Shown: positions 25,674 to 34,748, numbered from the stretch's first letter. The stretch is 64,000 nt of DNA from Pseudomonadaceae bacterium (GCA_900766265.1 CAAFUS010000017.1:372001-436000); one strand, 5' to 3'. The notes: a model not told the origin generated them from the letters alone. Numbers and translations are program-made.

Positions 25674-26486
25674 ATGCCTGAATTACCCGAAGTCGAAACC
25701 ACCCGCCGCGGCATCGAGCCGCACCTGGTCGGCCACCGCGTCAGTCGCGTGATCGTGCGCGAGCGTCGCCTGCGCTGGGCGATTCCCGAGGACCTGGACG
25801 TGCGGCTCTCCGGCCAGCGCATCGAGTCGGTCGAGCGCCGCGCCAAGTACCTGCTGATCCACGCCGAGCAGGGCACCCTGATCGCCCATCTGGGGATGTC
25901 CGGCAGCCTGCGCCTGGTCGATCCGTCGCTTGCGGTCGGCAAGCACGACCATGTCGACGTGCTGCTCGATTCGGGCATGGCGCTGCGCTACACCGATCCG
26001 CGTCGCTTCGGAGCACTGCTGTGGAGCGACGATCCCCACGCACACGTGCTGATCGCCGGGCTCGGTCCGGAGCCGCTTGGCGACGCCTTCGACGGCGACC
26101 GCCTGTACCGGCTGTCGCGCGGGCGCAGCATGGCGGTCAAGCCGTTCATCATGGACAACGCGGTGGTGGTGGGCGTCGGCAACATCTACGCGAGCGAGGC
26201 GCTGTTCGCGGCCGGCATCGACCCGCGGCGGCCGGCCGGCAGCATCTCGAAGGCGCGCTACCTGAAGCTGGCCGTGGAGATCAAACGGATCCTGGCGATG
26301 GCCATCGAGCGCGGCGGCACCACCCTGCGTGATTTCGTCGGGGGCGATGGCAAGCCCGGCTACTTCCAGCAGGAGCTGTTCGTCTATGGACGGGGCGGGG
26401 AACTCTGCAAGCACTGCGGCGGGACGTTGCGCGAAATCCGCCTGGGGCAGCGCGCCAGCGTGTATTGCGCCCGTTGCCAGCGTTGA
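25674..26486 (+). CDS. mutM: Formamidopyrimidine-DNA glycosylase
   Basis: Base-excision repair enzyme that removes 8-oxoguanine and formamidopyrimidines and nicks the abasic site. 270 residues, standard length. The mature N-terminus PELPEVETTRRG supplies the catalytic Pro and Glu; RRAKYLL contains the conserved Lys; HLGMSGSLR, DPRRFGALLW and VGNIYASEALF are family motifs; the C-terminal zinc finger CKHCGG...YCARCQR binds DNA. The long antisense open frame over this gene is a G+C artefact. Confidence 0.97.
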   Translation: MPELPEVETTRRGIEPHLVGHRVSRVIVRERRLRWAIPEDLDVRLSGQRIESVERRAKYLLIHAEQGTLIAHLGMSGSLRLVDPSLAVGKHDHVDVLLDSGMALRYTDPRRFGALLWSDDPHAHVLIAGLGPEPLGDAFDGDRLYRLSRGRSMAVKPFIMDNAVVVGVGNIYASEALFAAGIDPRRPAGSISKARYLKLAVEIKRILAMAIERGGTTLRDFVGGDGKPGYFQQELFVYGRGGELCKHCGGTLREIRLGQRASVYCARCQR

Positions 26487-26538
26487 GGGAAACGGATCGA
26501 TGGCCGATTTTCCCGTCCGGTCGTTGACGGCGTTCACG

Positions 26539-26566
26539 TTGGTAAGCCGTGCGCCACTGTTATAGT
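26539..26566 (+). promoter_or_regulatory. Candidate sigma70 promoter of the 26.6 kb small gene
   Basis: TTGGTA (26539-26544), 16-bp spacer, TATAGT (26561-26566), about 50 bp upstream of the start codon. Matches 4/6 and 5/6 to the consensus. Confidence 0.5.
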
Positions 26567-26617
26567 TGGCGGCACTACAACTCATCGCCACGCTCTGCAC
26601 AGCTGAAGGACCACACC

Positions 26618-26962
26618 ATGAAACTGTTCCGCTCGACCGCCGTTGTCTTGGCACTGACCACTGGCCTGATGGCACTGCCGGCCCAGGCGGCAGAAGTGGT
26701 GAACGCTCCCCAGAACGCCAGTGGCGATCCGATGTACACCGTCGAGGCGCCCAAGGCCTTCTCCATGATCGGCGACCTGCTGATTGCCCGTCCGCTGCTG
26801 ATCGGCGCCACCGTCATCGGCGCTGGCGCCTTCCTGGTCAGCCTGCCGTTCACCGCACTGGGTGGCAATGTCGGCGAAGCTGGCAAGGCGCTCGTGGTCC
26901 AGCCGGGCAAGGCGGCGTTCGTGCGCTGCCTGGGCTGCACCGCAGAGGGTTACCAGAACTGA
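26618..26962 (+). CDS. Small exported hypothetical protein with a hydrophobic hairpin
   Basis: A 114-residue protein I do not recognise by function. It has a signal peptide (FRSTAVVLALTTGLMALPAQAA), a short polar part, then a hydrophobic segment GDLLIARPLLIGATVIGAGAFLVSLPF that could span or touch a membrane, and a C-terminal CLGCTAEG with two Cys. Similar short proteins are conserved in Pseudomonas, sometimes labelled multidrug transporter-like without support. It has its own promoter-like sequence, an AAGGA site and an intrinsic terminator, so it is a free-standing gene and probably well expressed. Confidence 0.75.
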   Translation: MKLFRSTAVVLALTTGLMALPAQAAEVVNAPQNASGDPMYTVEAPKAFSMIGDLLIARPLLIGATVIGAGAFLVSLPFTALGGNVGEAGKALVVQPGKAAFVRCLGCTAEGYQN

Positions 26963-26968
26963 TTGCCG

Positions 26969-27003
26969 AGCGCCTGCCGCAGTCGATGCGCAGGCGCTTT
27001 TCT
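26969..27003 (+). terminator. Intrinsic terminator of the small exported protein gene
   Basis: AGCGCCTGC (26969-26977) pairs with GCAGGCGCT (26990-26998) across a 12-nt loop and is followed by TTTCTT. It begins 6 bp after the stop codon. Confidence 0.82.
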
Positions 27004-27132
27004 TCCCCCAGGGTTCGGTCGAACCTGTCGATCCGGGCTTAGCCTGCCTCATCCAGCGCCTTCGCGTGCTCCCGCTATTTGCCTTCCAGACGTCACCCCA
27101 CTAGGTGTGCCTAGCGAGGCGCGCGTCCCCTG

Positions 27133-28107
27133 CTAGAACAACTTCAGCGGTTCTTCGGCCAGTGCCGAGAGCTGTTCGCGCAGGATCAGCACCTGGTCGC
27201 CCCAGTAACGCTCGCTGCCGAACCAGGGAAAGCTCATCGGGAAGGCCGGGTCGTCCCAGCGGCGTGCCAGCCAGGCGCTGTAGTGCAGCAGCCGCAGCGC
27301 CCGCAGCGCTTCGATCAGGGGCAGTTCGCGCGGCGAGAAGTCGTGAAATTCCTGATAGCCCTCGACCAGTTCCGCCAGCTGGCTCATGCGCTCGTGGCGC
27401 TCGCCGGCGAGCATCATCCAGAGATCCTGCACCGCCGGGCCCATCCGGCAGTCATCCATGTCGACCAGATAGAAGGCATCGTCACGGCCGAGGATGTTGC
27501 CAGGATGCAGGTCGCCATGCAGGCGGATCGGGCTATACGGCGTGGCCGCGAAAACCTCGTCGATGCGGGTAAGCAGATCCCGGGCAACCGACTCGTAGGC
27601 CGGACGCAGGCTGGCGGGTACGAAGTTCCCAGCAAGCAGGGCATCCAGTGAGTCATGGCCGAAATTGCGCGGCAGCAGACTTTCGCGGTGCTCGAAGGGG
27701 CGCGCGCAGCCCACTGCGTGCAGACGGCCCAGCAACTGGCCGAGTCGATAGAGCTGGTCCAGGTTGCCGGGCTCCGGTGCGCGGCCTCCACGTCGGGGAA
27801 AGAGGGTGAAGCGGAAGCCCGAATGTTCGAACAGCGTGCGGCCGTCGCGCAACAGCGGTGCGACCACCGGCACCTCGCGTTCGGCCAGCTCCAGGCTGAA
27901 GCGATGCTCCTCGAGGATGGCCTCGTCGCTCCAGCGTCCCGGACGGTAGAACTTGGCGATCAGCGGCGTTTCGCCTTCGATGCCGACCTGATAGACGCGG
28001 TTCTCGTAACTGTTGAGTGCCAGCACCCTGGCATCGCTGAGGTAGCCGAGGCTCTCCACCGCGTCGAGTACCAGGTCGGGCGTGAGGGTATCGAAGGGAT
28101 GGGACAT
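27133..28107 (-). CDS. srkA: Stress response kinase A (YihE family)
   Basis: A 324-residue serine/threonine kinase of the APH-like fold, in E. coli a Cpx-regulated protein that protects against stress-induced death. VLALNSYENRVYQVGIEGETPLIAKFYRP carries the nucleotide-binding Lys; RLHGDLHPGNILGRDDAFYLVDMDDCRMGPAVQDLW carries the catalytic Asp and the metal-binding Asp. Length matches E. coli SrkA (328). It starts 90 bp downstream of comF on the same strand and probably has its own promoter. Confidence 0.92.
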   Translation of the reverse strand: MSHPFDTLTPDLVLDAVESLGYLSDARVLALNSYENRVYQVGIEGETPLIAKFYRPGRWSDEAILEEHRFSLELAEREVPVVAPLLRDGRTLFEHSGFRFTLFPRRGGRAPEPGNLDQLYRLGQLLGRLHAVGCARPFEHRESLLPRNFGHDSLDALLAGNFVPASLRPAYESVARDLLTRIDEVFAATPYSPIRLHGDLHPGNILGRDDAFYLVDMDDCRMGPAVQDLWMMLAGERHERMSQLAELVEGYQEFHDFSPRELPLIEALRALRLLHYSAWLARRWDDPAFPMSFPWFGSERYWGDQVLILREQLSALAEEPLKLF

Positions 28108-28197
28108 GGGCGTCTCCGCGGGCGTGGCCGGTCAGTGTATTGCAACCAGCTGTTTGCACAACCACGGTGCATCCAGGCACTGCCGTTCAGGGGCGGC

Positions 28198-28905
28198 TCA
28201 GTCGCCCGGTTTCGGCGTGCGGGCCAGGCAGTAGACGTCCACCCGGGCGGCGCCGGCGCGCTTGAGCAGGCGTGCCAGTGCCTCGGCGGTCGCGCCGGTG
28301 GTCAGCACATCGTCGACAAGCGCGAGATGGCGGCCTCGTATCGTCCCGGCCGAACCCAGCGCGAAGGCCTGGCGAAGGTTGCGCCGGCGCGCCGCGGCGT
28401 CGAGCTGCTGCTGCGAGGCGGTGTCCTGGGTGCGTACCAGCGTCCGTTCGTCGACCTCGATGTCCAGCGAGCGGCCCAGCCAGCCGGCCAGCATCTGCGC
28501 CTGGTTGAAGCCGCGCTCGCGCAGGCGCTTGTGGGACAGCGGGACCGGCAGCAACGCATCCGGCCGCGCCAGCCCCTCGTCGAAGGCGTGGCTCAGGTGC
28601 ATTCCCAGGCGCTGCGCCAGCAGTCGACCGAGCGGCCAACGCGCCTGGTGCTTGAAGCGGGTGATCAGCGCATCGACCGGAAAGGCGAAGCGCCAGGGCA
28701 CCTCGACGTGATCGAAGGCCGGCGGGCGCTTGAGGCAGGCGCCGCACGCCAGCCCGTGGGTCGGCAAGGGCAGCGCGCAGATCGCACAGCGGCCGCCTAG
28801 CCAGGGGAGGTCGGCCTCGCAGGGGCTGCACAGGGCCTGGCCGGCTTCGCTCGGTTCGTCGCACAGCAGGCAAAAGTGCTCATTATTTATCCAGTTGTTC
28901 ACCAT
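28198..28905 (-). CDS. comF: ComF family phosphoribosyltransferase-like protein
   Basis: A 235-residue protein. The N-terminal double zinc-ribbon has CLLCDEPSEAGQALCSPC and CAICALPLPTHGLACGAC; the C-terminal PRT domain has the PRPP loop HLALVDDVLTTGATAEALARLL and LLPVPLSHKRLRERGFNQA. ComF/GntX proteins are linked to DNA uptake in naturally competent species and to gluconate use in E. coli. ATG 28905 gives the expected zinc-ribbon start with AGGA upstream; the longer frame would run into bioB territory. Divergent from bioB, 85 bp apart. Confidence 0.9.
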   Translation of the reverse strand: MVNNWINNEHFCLLCDEPSEAGQALCSPCEADLPWLGGRCAICALPLPTHGLACGACLKRPPAFDHVEVPWRFAFPVDALITRFKHQARWPLGRLLAQRLGMHLSHAFDEGLARPDALLPVPLSHKRLRERGFNQAQMLAGWLGRSLDIEVDERTLVRTQDTASQQQLDAAARRRNLRQAFALGSAGTIRGRHLALVDDVLTTGATAEALARLLKRAGAARVDVYCLARTPKPGD

Positions 28906-28919
28906 GATTCCATTCCTGG

Positions 28920-28947
28920 TTGACAGCCTGTCGGGGTTGGCTAACCA
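28920..28947 (+). promoter_or_regulatory. Candidate promoter of the bio operon
   Basis: TTGACA (28920-28925) with a 16-bp spacer to TAACCA (28942-28947), 43 bp before the bioB start. The -35 is perfect, the -10 poor (3/6). No convincing BirA-type operator was found here. Confidence 0.4.
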
Positions 28948-28990
28948 TTTCGCATCCGTGTCAGGCATCACTCTATTACAAGGACTGCCC

Positions 28991-30046
28991 ATGAGCGCCA
29001 CTTCCGCTTCCGCCCTGCGCCACGATTGGAGCCTCGATGAGGTCAAGGCGCTATTCGAGCAGCCCTTCAACGATCTGCTGTTCCAGGCGCAGACCGTCCA
29101 CCGCCAGCACTTCGATGCCAACCGCGTACAGGTGTCCACATTGCTGTCGATCAAGACCGGCGCCTGTCCCGAAGACTGCAAGTACTGCCCGCAGTCCGGC
29201 CACTACAACACCGGGCTGGACAAGGAAAAGCTGATGGAGGTGGAAAAGGTGCTCAAGGCCGCGGCCGAGGCCAAGGCCATCGGCTCGACCCGCTTCTGCA
29301 TGGGCGCCGCCTGGAAGCATCCGTCCGCCAAGGACATGCCCTACGTGCTGAAGATGGTCGAAGGTGTGAAGGCGCTGGGCCTGGAGACCTGCATGACGCT
29401 CGGCAAGCTCGATCAGGAGCAGACCCGGGCGCTGGCCGAGGCGGGCCTGGACTACTACAACCACAACCTCGATACCTCGCCGGAGTTCTACGGCAACATC
29501 ATCACCACCCGCACCTACGCTGACCGTCTCGAGACGCTGAGCTACGTGCGTGACGCCGGCATGAAGATCTGCTCCGGCGGCATCCTTGGCATGGGCGAGT
29601 CGCTGAACGACCGCGCCGGCCTCCTGATCCAACTGGCCAACCTGCCCGAGCACCCCGAGTCGGTGCCGATCAACATGCTCGTGAAGGTCAAGGGCACACC
29701 GCTGGCCGATGAGCAGGACGTCGATCCCTTCGACTTCATCCGCATGCTCGCCGTGGCGCGCATCATGATGCCCAAATCCCACGTGCGCCTGTCCGCCGGC
29801 CGCGAACAGATGAACGAGCAGATGCAGGCGCTGGCCTTCTTCGCCGGCGCCAATTCCATCTTCTACGGCGAGAAGCTGCTGACCACCGGCAACCCGCAGG
29901 CCGACCAGGACATGCTGCTGTTCAAGCGCCTGGGCATCCAGCCGGAGGCCCGCGAGGAGCACGACGATGAGGTACACCAGGCCGCCATCGAGCAGGCACT
30001 GGTGGAGCAGCGCGATTCGAAGCTGTTCTACGACGCCACGGCCTGA
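28991..30046 (+). CDS. bioB: Biotin synthase
   Basis: Radical-SAM enzyme that inserts sulfur into dethiobiotin, the last step of biotin synthesis. 351 residues. The SAM cluster motif is TGACPEDCKYCPQSGHY (CxxxCxxC), followed by RFCMGAAWKHPSAKDMPYV, YYNHNLDTSPEFYG and a C-terminal ANSIFYGEKLLTTGNPQADQD. [2Fe-2S] ligands are in place. ATG 28991 is preceded by AAGGACTGCCC. First gene of bioBFHCD; as in other Pseudomonas, bioA is not in this operon. Confidence 0.97.
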   Translation: MSATSASALRHDWSLDEVKALFEQPFNDLLFQAQTVHRQHFDANRVQVSTLLSIKTGACPEDCKYCPQSGHYNTGLDKEKLMEVEKVLKAAAEAKAIGSTRFCMGAAWKHPSAKDMPYVLKMVEGVKALGLETCMTLGKLDQEQTRALAEAGLDYYNHNLDTSPEFYGNIITTRTYADRLETLSYVRDAGMKICSGGILGMGESLNDRAGLLIQLANLPEHPESVPINMLVKVKGTPLADEQDVDPFDFIRMLAVARIMMPKSHVRLSAGREQMNEQMQALAFFAGANSIFYGEKLLTTGNPQADQDMLLFKRLGIQPEAREEHDDEVHQAAIEQALVEQRDSKLFYDATA

Positions 30047-30053
30047 TGCCCAC

Positions 30054-30079
30054 GGTGGATGAGCCGCGCGCCGTCCGCC
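30054..30079 (+). repeat. Possible Pseudomonas intergenic hairpin element between bioB and bioF
   Basis: GGTGGAT and GTCCGCC (7 pairs counting two G-U) flank a 12-nt loop, followed by CTACG. The pattern resembles the dispersed GTAGGGTGGA/TCCACCCTAC elements common between Pseudomonas genes. Downstream, 30125-30157 repeats AGCTT/CTTCC-like words. Only one copy is in this window, so repeat status is inferred. Confidence 0.3.
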
Positions 30080-30160
30080 CTACGTCTGGAAGCCCTACGC
30101 CGGAACCTTGAAGCGGTTCGGCGTGGCTTTCAGCTTCAGGCTTCCAGCTGAGAGCTTCGT

Positions 30161-31342
30161 ATGCCCTTCGATCTCGCTTCCCGCCTCGCCGCCCGGCGTG
30201 CCGAACACCTCTACCGCCAGCGCCCGCTGCTCGAGGCTCCTCAAGGGCCTGAGGTGGTGGTCGATGGCGAGCCGTTGCTGGCGTTCAGTTCGAACGACTA
30301 CCTGGGGCTGGCCAATCACCCCGAAGTGATTCGCGCCCTGCAGCAGGGCGCCGAGCGCTGGGGGGTGGGTGGTGGTGCCTCGCATCTGGTGATCGGCCAC
30401 AGCACGCCGCACCACGAGCTGGAGGAAGCGCTCGCCGACTTCACCGGGCGGCCGCGGGCGTTGCTGTTCTCCACCGGTTACATGGCCAACCTCGCCGCCG
30501 TCACCGCGCTGGTGGGGCAGGGCGACACCGTGCTGGAAGACCGCCTCAACCACGCTTCGCTGCTCGATGCCGGCCTGTTGTCCGGCGCGCGTTTCTCGCG
30601 CTATCTGCACAACGACGCGGCGAGCCTGGCCAAGCGCCTGGAGAAGGCGACCGGCAACACGCTGGTGGTGACCGACGGGGTGTTCAGCATGGACGGCGAT
30701 CTGGCCGACCTGCCTGCGCTCTGCGCCACAGCCAAATCGTGCAATGCCTGGCTCATGGTCGACGATGCCCATGGCTTCGGCCCGCTGGGCGCGACTGGGG
30801 GCGGCATCGTCGAACACTTCGGGCTGGGCATCGATGACGTGCCGGTGCTGGTCGGAACGCTGGGCAAGGCGTTCGGCACCGCGGGTGCCTTCGTGGCCGG
30901 CAGCGAAGCGCTGATCGAGACCCTGATCCAGTTTGCCCGCCCCTACATCTACACCACCAGCCAGCCGCCGGCAGTGGCCTGCGCAACTTTGAAAAGCCTG
31001 GAGCTGCTGCGGGCCGAGAGTTGGCGACGGGAGCATCTGGGTCGACTGATCGCACGCTTTCGCCAGGGCACGGCGGATATCGGCCTGACGCTGATGGACA
31101 GCCCGACGCCGATCCAGCCGATCCTGGTCGGCAGCAGCGAGCGCGCCCTGCGTCTTTCGGCGCTGCTGCGCGAACGCGGCATCCTGGTCGGTGCGATTCG
31201 CCCGCCGACGGTCCCGGCGGGCAGCGCCCGGTTGCGGGTGACCCTGACGGCCGCCCACAGCGAGGCGCAGGTGGAACGTCTGCTGGATATCCTGGCCGAA
31301 AGCTGGAACCGACTGGCCCAGGAGGCCTTCGAGAATGCGTAA
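30161..31342 (+). CDS. bioF: 8-amino-7-oxononanoate synthase
   Basis: PLP enzyme condensing pimeloyl-ACP (or CoA) with alanine in biotin synthesis. 393 residues. FSSNDYLGLANHPEV, GVGGGASHLVIGHSTPHHELE, DDAHGFGPLGATGGG and the PLP-Lys loop VGTLGKAFGTAGAFV (Lys near residue 236) are all present. It lies 114 bp after bioB and overlaps bioH by 8 bp. Confidence 0.96.
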   Translation: MPFDLASRLAARRAEHLYRQRPLLEAPQGPEVVVDGEPLLAFSSNDYLGLANHPEVIRALQQGAERWGVGGGASHLVIGHSTPHHELEEALADFTGRPRALLFSTGYMANLAAVTALVGQGDTVLEDRLNHASLLDAGLLSGARFSRYLHNDAASLAKRLEKATGNTLVVTDGVFSMDGDLADLPALCATAKSCNAWLMVDDAHGFGPLGATGGGIVEHFGLGIDDVPVLVGTLGKAFGTAGAFVAGSEALIETLIQFARPYIYTTSQPPAVACATLKSLELLRAESWRREHLGRLIARFRQGTADIGLTLMDSPTPIQPILVGSSERALRLSALLRERGILVGAIRPPTVPAGSARLRVTLTAAHSEAQVERLLDILAESWNRLAQEAFENA

Positions 31343-32060
31343 CCGACTGATTCTGCTGCCCGGCTGGGCCTTTGGCGAGGCGGCGCTGGCCCCGCTGCGC
31401 GATGCGCTGCTCGAGCGCGACTCCCACCTGCAGGTCGATATCCTGCCGTTGCCCGACCGGGCAGACCCTGGCGAGTGGCTCAAGTCGCTTGACCCGCAGA
31501 TCCCCGATGGCGCCTGGCTCGCCGGCTGGTCGCTGGGCGGCATGCTGGCGGCGCGCCTGGCGGCCAGCCGTGCCGAGCGCTGCCGTGGGCTGATCGGCAT
31601 CGCCAGCAACCTCCGTTTTCGCAGCAGCGAACAATGGCCGACGGCGATGCCGGCTGAGATTTTCGATACCTTCCATCAGGCCTTCGGCCTCGATCCCGAG
31701 CTGACCCTCAAGCGTTTCACCTTGCTGGTCAGCCGTGGCGCCTTCGATCCGAAGACCCTGGCCCGCCAGCTGCAGGTCTCCCAGGCAGCCATGAGCCCGG
31801 CCGCCCTGGATGCCGGTCTCCAACTGCTCGCGCACCTGGACAACCGCGACGTGCTGGGGGCCTTTGCCGGCCCGCAGCTGCACCTGTTCGCTGGTCGCGA
31901 TGCGCTGGTGCCGGTCGCCGCGGCCGACGCGCTGCAAGCCGAGGTGCCGGACGTCGAGATCCGCATCGTGGAGGACGCCAGCCATGGCTTGCCGCTGGAA
32001 CAGCCCGATACCGTTGCACGGCTGATGGTTCGATTCATGCGCGAGGGCGAAGATGGCTGA
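31335..32060 (+). CDS. bioH: Pimeloyl-ACP methyl ester esterase
   Basis: Alpha/beta hydrolase that removes the methyl group installed by BioC once the pimeloyl chain is complete. 241 residues. RLILLPGWAFGEAALAPL (oxyanion), nucleophile AGWSLGGMLA near residue 74, Asp in LFAGRDALVPVAAAD and His in DASHGLPLEQPD form the triad. The gene overlaps bioF and bioC by 8 bp each, which suggests coupled translation. Confidence 0.94.
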   Translation: MRNRLILLPGWAFGEAALAPLRDALLERDSHLQVDILPLPDRADPGEWLKSLDPQIPDGAWLAGWSLGGMLAARLAASRAERCRGLIGIASNLRFRSSEQWPTAMPAEIFDTFHQAFGLDPELTLKRFTLLVSRGAFDPKTLARQLQVSQAAMSPAALDAGLQLLAHLDNRDVLGAFAGPQLHLFAGRDALVPVAAADALQAEVPDVEIRIVEDASHGLPLEQPDTVARLMVRFMREGEDG

Positions 32061-32871
32061 GATGATCGCGGAGCGACCTGTAGTCAGTGCGCCCGGCTTG
32101 CCCGGCAAGCGCGAGGTGGCCGCATCGTTTTCCCGGGCGGCGGCCAGTTACGACGCCGTCGCCCAGCTGCAGCGCCAGGTGGGCGAGGCCTTGCTCGACT
32201 CGTTGCCCAAGGGCGGCATTGAGCGCTGGGTCGACCTGGGCTGCGGCACCGGTTACTTCAGCCGTCAGCTGGCGGCGCGTTTTCCCGCCGCCGAAGGCCT
32301 GGCGCTCGATATCGCCGAGGGCATGCTGCAGCACGCGCGTCTGCACGGCGGAGCGAAGGACTTCGTCGCCGGCGACGCCGAGGCGCTGCCGCTGCGCGAC
32401 GGCTCGGTCGAGATGCTGTTTTCCAGCCTGGCGGTGCAATGGTGCCCGGATTTCGCCGCGGTGCTCGGCGAGGCCCGGCGGGTGCTGTGCCCGGGCGGCG
32501 TTTTCGCCTTCACCAGCCTTTGCGCCGGGACGTTGCAGGAGTTGCGTGACAGCTGGGAGCAGGTCGATGGCTTCGTCCACGTCAATCGCTTCCGCCCGTT
32601 CGAGCAGTACCAGGCGCTCTGCGAGAGCAGCGGCCTGCGGGTGGTGCAACTCGAGCAGGTGCCGCACCGGCTGTTTTTCACGGACCTTCGCCGGCTGACC
32701 CACGACCTCAAGGCGCTCGGCGCCCATAACATCAACCCAGGACGCCCGGGCGGGCTGACCGGTCGGGCGCGCATGCGGGCGCTGATCGACGCCTACGAAC
32801 ATCTGCGCCAGCCCCAGGGCCTGCCGGCGACCTACCAGGTGGTCCAGGGCATCTTGCTGAGGGAAGCCTGA
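32053..32871 (+). CDS. bioC: Malonyl-ACP O-methyltransferase
   Basis: SAM-dependent methyltransferase that disguises malonyl-ACP as a fatty-acid primer to begin pimelate synthesis. 272 residues. KREVAASFSRAAASYDAVAQLQ is the typical N-terminus; WVDLGCGTGYFSRQLAARF is SAM motif I; FSSLAVQWCPDFAAVLGEA and VLCPGGVFAFTSL follow. It works as the entry step with BioH as exit step, and the two genes are adjacent. Confidence 0.94.
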   Translation: MAEMIAERPVVSAPGLPGKREVAASFSRAAASYDAVAQLQRQVGEALLDSLPKGGIERWVDLGCGTGYFSRQLAARFPAAEGLALDIAEGMLQHARLHGGAKDFVAGDAEALPLRDGSVEMLFSSLAVQWCPDFAAVLGEARRVLCPGGVFAFTSLCAGTLQELRDSWEQVDGFVHVNRFRPFEQYQALCESSGLRVVQLEQVPHRLFFTDLRRLTHDLKALGAHNINPGRPGGLTGRARMRALIDAYEHLRQPQGLPATYQVVQGILLREA

Positions 32872-32873
32872 CC

Positions 32874-33560
32874 ATGACCGCTGCGTTTTTTGTCACCGGT
32901 ACCGACACCGAGGTGGGCAAGACCACCGTTGCGGCGGGGCTGCTCCGTGCCGCGCGGCTCGCCGGCCTGAGCACGGCGGCCGCCAAGCCGGTTGCCTCGG
33001 GCTGCGAGCGTACCGCCGCCGGTCTGCGCAACGCCGACGCGCTGGCGCTGCTGGGCGAATGCACGCTGCCGATGAGTTATGAGCAGGTCAATCCGTTCGC
33101 CTTCGAGCCAGCCATCGCGCCGCACTTGGCCGCACGGGAGACCGGCGTGGAGCTGAGCGCCGTAGGGCTCGAAGCGCCGGTACGCGCGATGCTCGGGCTG
33201 GGGGCCGATTTCAGTCTGGTTGAAGGTGCGGGCGGCTGGCGGGTGCCGCTGTCGGGGCGGCAAAACCTGTCCGATCTCGCCATGCTGCTGGGGCTGCCGG
33301 TGATCTTGGTAGTGGGCGTGCGGTTGGGTTGCATCAACCATGCGCTGCTCACTGCCGAGGCGATCACCCGTGACGGGCTGCCCCTGGCGGGCTGGGTCGC
33401 GAATATCGTCGATGCGCAGACGTCGCGACTCGAAGAGAACCTCGGCACGCTGGCCGATCGGCTGGACGCGCCCTGCATCGGGCTCGTGCCGCCCCTTGCG
33501 TCGGCCACCCCGTCGGCCGTCGCGCCGCATCTGGATCTGGGGCAGCTACGGGCCGGCTAG
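32874..33560 (+). CDS. bioD: Dethiobiotin synthetase
   Basis: ATP-dependent carboxylase closing the ureido ring of dethiobiotin. 228 residues. Walker A FFVTGTDTEVGKTTVAAGLL at the N-terminus, AKPVASGCERT, LVEGAGGWRVPLSGRQNLSDLA and a late GLVPPLASATP. It begins 2 bp after bioC and ends the operon; the next gene is convergent, 18 bp away, with no obvious intrinsic terminator. Confidence 0.96.
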   Translation: MTAAFFVTGTDTEVGKTTVAAGLLRAARLAGLSTAAAKPVASGCERTAAGLRNADALALLGECTLPMSYEQVNPFAFEPAIAPHLAARETGVELSAVGLEAPVRAMLGLGADFSLVEGAGGWRVPLSGRQNLSDLAMLLGLPVILVVGVRLGCINHALLTAEAITRDGLPLAGWVANIVDAQTSRLEENLGTLADRLDAPCIGLVPPLASATPSAVAPHLDLGQLRAG

Positions 33561-33578
33561 GCGCCGGCCCGGCCGCGG

Positions 33579-34748
33579 TCAGGGCATGAACACCGCACGC
33601 ATGCACTGTTCGGTCTTGTGCTTGAACAGGGCGTAGCCTTCGGGCGACTGCTCCAGGTCCATCGGATGGGTGAGCAGGTAGGCGGGGTCCATCTCGCCGT
33701 CGAGAATGTGCTGGAAAATCCGCTCGGCATAGCGCTGGCCCGGCTGCTGGCCGGAGCGCAGGGTCAGTGCCTTGTTGACGATGGCCCCCATCGGGAACTT
33801 GTCCATCAGTCCGCCGTAGACTCCTAGTACCGATACCGTCCCGCCCTTGCGACAGGCGCGAATCGCCTGGCGCAACGCCGTGCCGCGTTCGGTGTGCAGG
33901 CGCAGTTGCTGTTTGAACTTGTCGTAGGCCTGTTCAAGGCCGGTGCCGTGCGCCTCCATACCGACGGCATCGATGCAGCGATCCGGCCCGCGACCGCCGG
34001 TCAGCTCGAGCAGGGCTTCGTGCACGTCGGTGGTTTCGTAGTTCAGGGCAATGGCGCCGGCCTTCTGCTCGGCCAGGGCCAGGCGGTCGGCGAAACGGTC
34101 GATGGCGATGACCCGCTCGGCGCCCATCAGGTAGGCGCTGCGAATGGCCATCTGGCCGACACCGCCACAGCCCCATACCGCGACGGTCTCACCACGCTGG
34201 ATGTCGGCCTGGTCCGCACCGAAGTAGCCGGTGGGCGCGGCGTCGGAGACGAAGACCGCCTGTTCGTTGGTGATGCCCTCGGGCACCTTGAACAGGTTGA
34301 CTTCTGCATAGGGCACTCGCACGTAGGTGGCGTGGCTGCCGGCATAGCCGCCGAAGGCGTGGCTGTAGCCGAAGATGCCCGAACAGGTGTAGCCATAGGC
34401 GAGCTCGGTCTGCGGGCTGTTGGGATTCGAGTTGTCGCAGCAGTTGAAGTTGCTCGCCTGGCAGTGGCTGCATTCGCCGCAACCGATGATGGAGATGGCG
34501 ATGACCCGGTCGCCCTTCTTGAAGCGGCTGACCGCCGAGCCTGTCTCCACCACCTCGCCCAGGAATTCGTGCCCGAGGATGTCTCCCGGATGCATGGTCG
34601 GTACATAGCCATCGACCAGGTGCAGGTCGGAGCCACAGACCGAGGACATGATCACCTTGAGGATGACGTCCTTCGGATTGACGATTTCCGGATCCGGTAC
34701 CGTCTCGACCTGCAGCACGTTCGGGCCTTGCCATGTCAGTGCGCGCAT
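33579..34748 (-). CDS. Zinc-dependent alcohol dehydrogenase, formaldehyde-dehydrogenase-like
   Basis: A 389-residue medium-chain dehydrogenase. Catalytic zinc ligands: Cys in VCGSDLHLVDGY, His-Glu in DILGHEFLGEVVETG. The structural-zinc lobe is CGECSHCQASNFNCCDNSNP. NAD-binding VAVWGCGGVGQMAIRSAYLM near residue 185. The insert after GMEAHGTGLEQ and the long length place it with the glutathione-independent formaldehyde-dehydrogenase-like group; real substrate unknown. Second gene of an operon: its start shares one base with the SRPBCC stop. Confidence 0.9.
   Translation of the reverse strand: MRALTWQGPNVLQVETVPDPEIVNPKDVILKVIMSSVCGSDLHLVDGYVPTMHPGDILGHEFLGEVVETGSAVSRFKKGDRVIAISIIGCGECSHCQASNFNCCDNSNPNSPQTELAYGYTCSGIFGYSHAFGGYAGSHATYVRVPYAEVNLFKVPEGITNEQAVFVSDAAPTGYFGADQADIQRGETVAVWGCGGVGQMAIRSAYLMGAERVIAIDRFADRLALAEQKAGAIALNYETTDVHEALLELTGGRGPDRCIDAVGMEAHGTGLEQAYDKFKQQLRLHTERGTALRQAIRACRKGGTVSVLGVYGGLMDKFPMGAIVNKALTLRSGQQPGQRYAERIFQHILDGEMDPAYLLTHPMDLEQSPEGYALFKHKTEQCMRAVFMP

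Noticed and set aside
28906..28990. BirA-type operator between comF and bioB
   Set aside because: Only loose TGGTT/AACCA symmetry; the TTGTAAACC/GGTTTACAA-type halves are not present.
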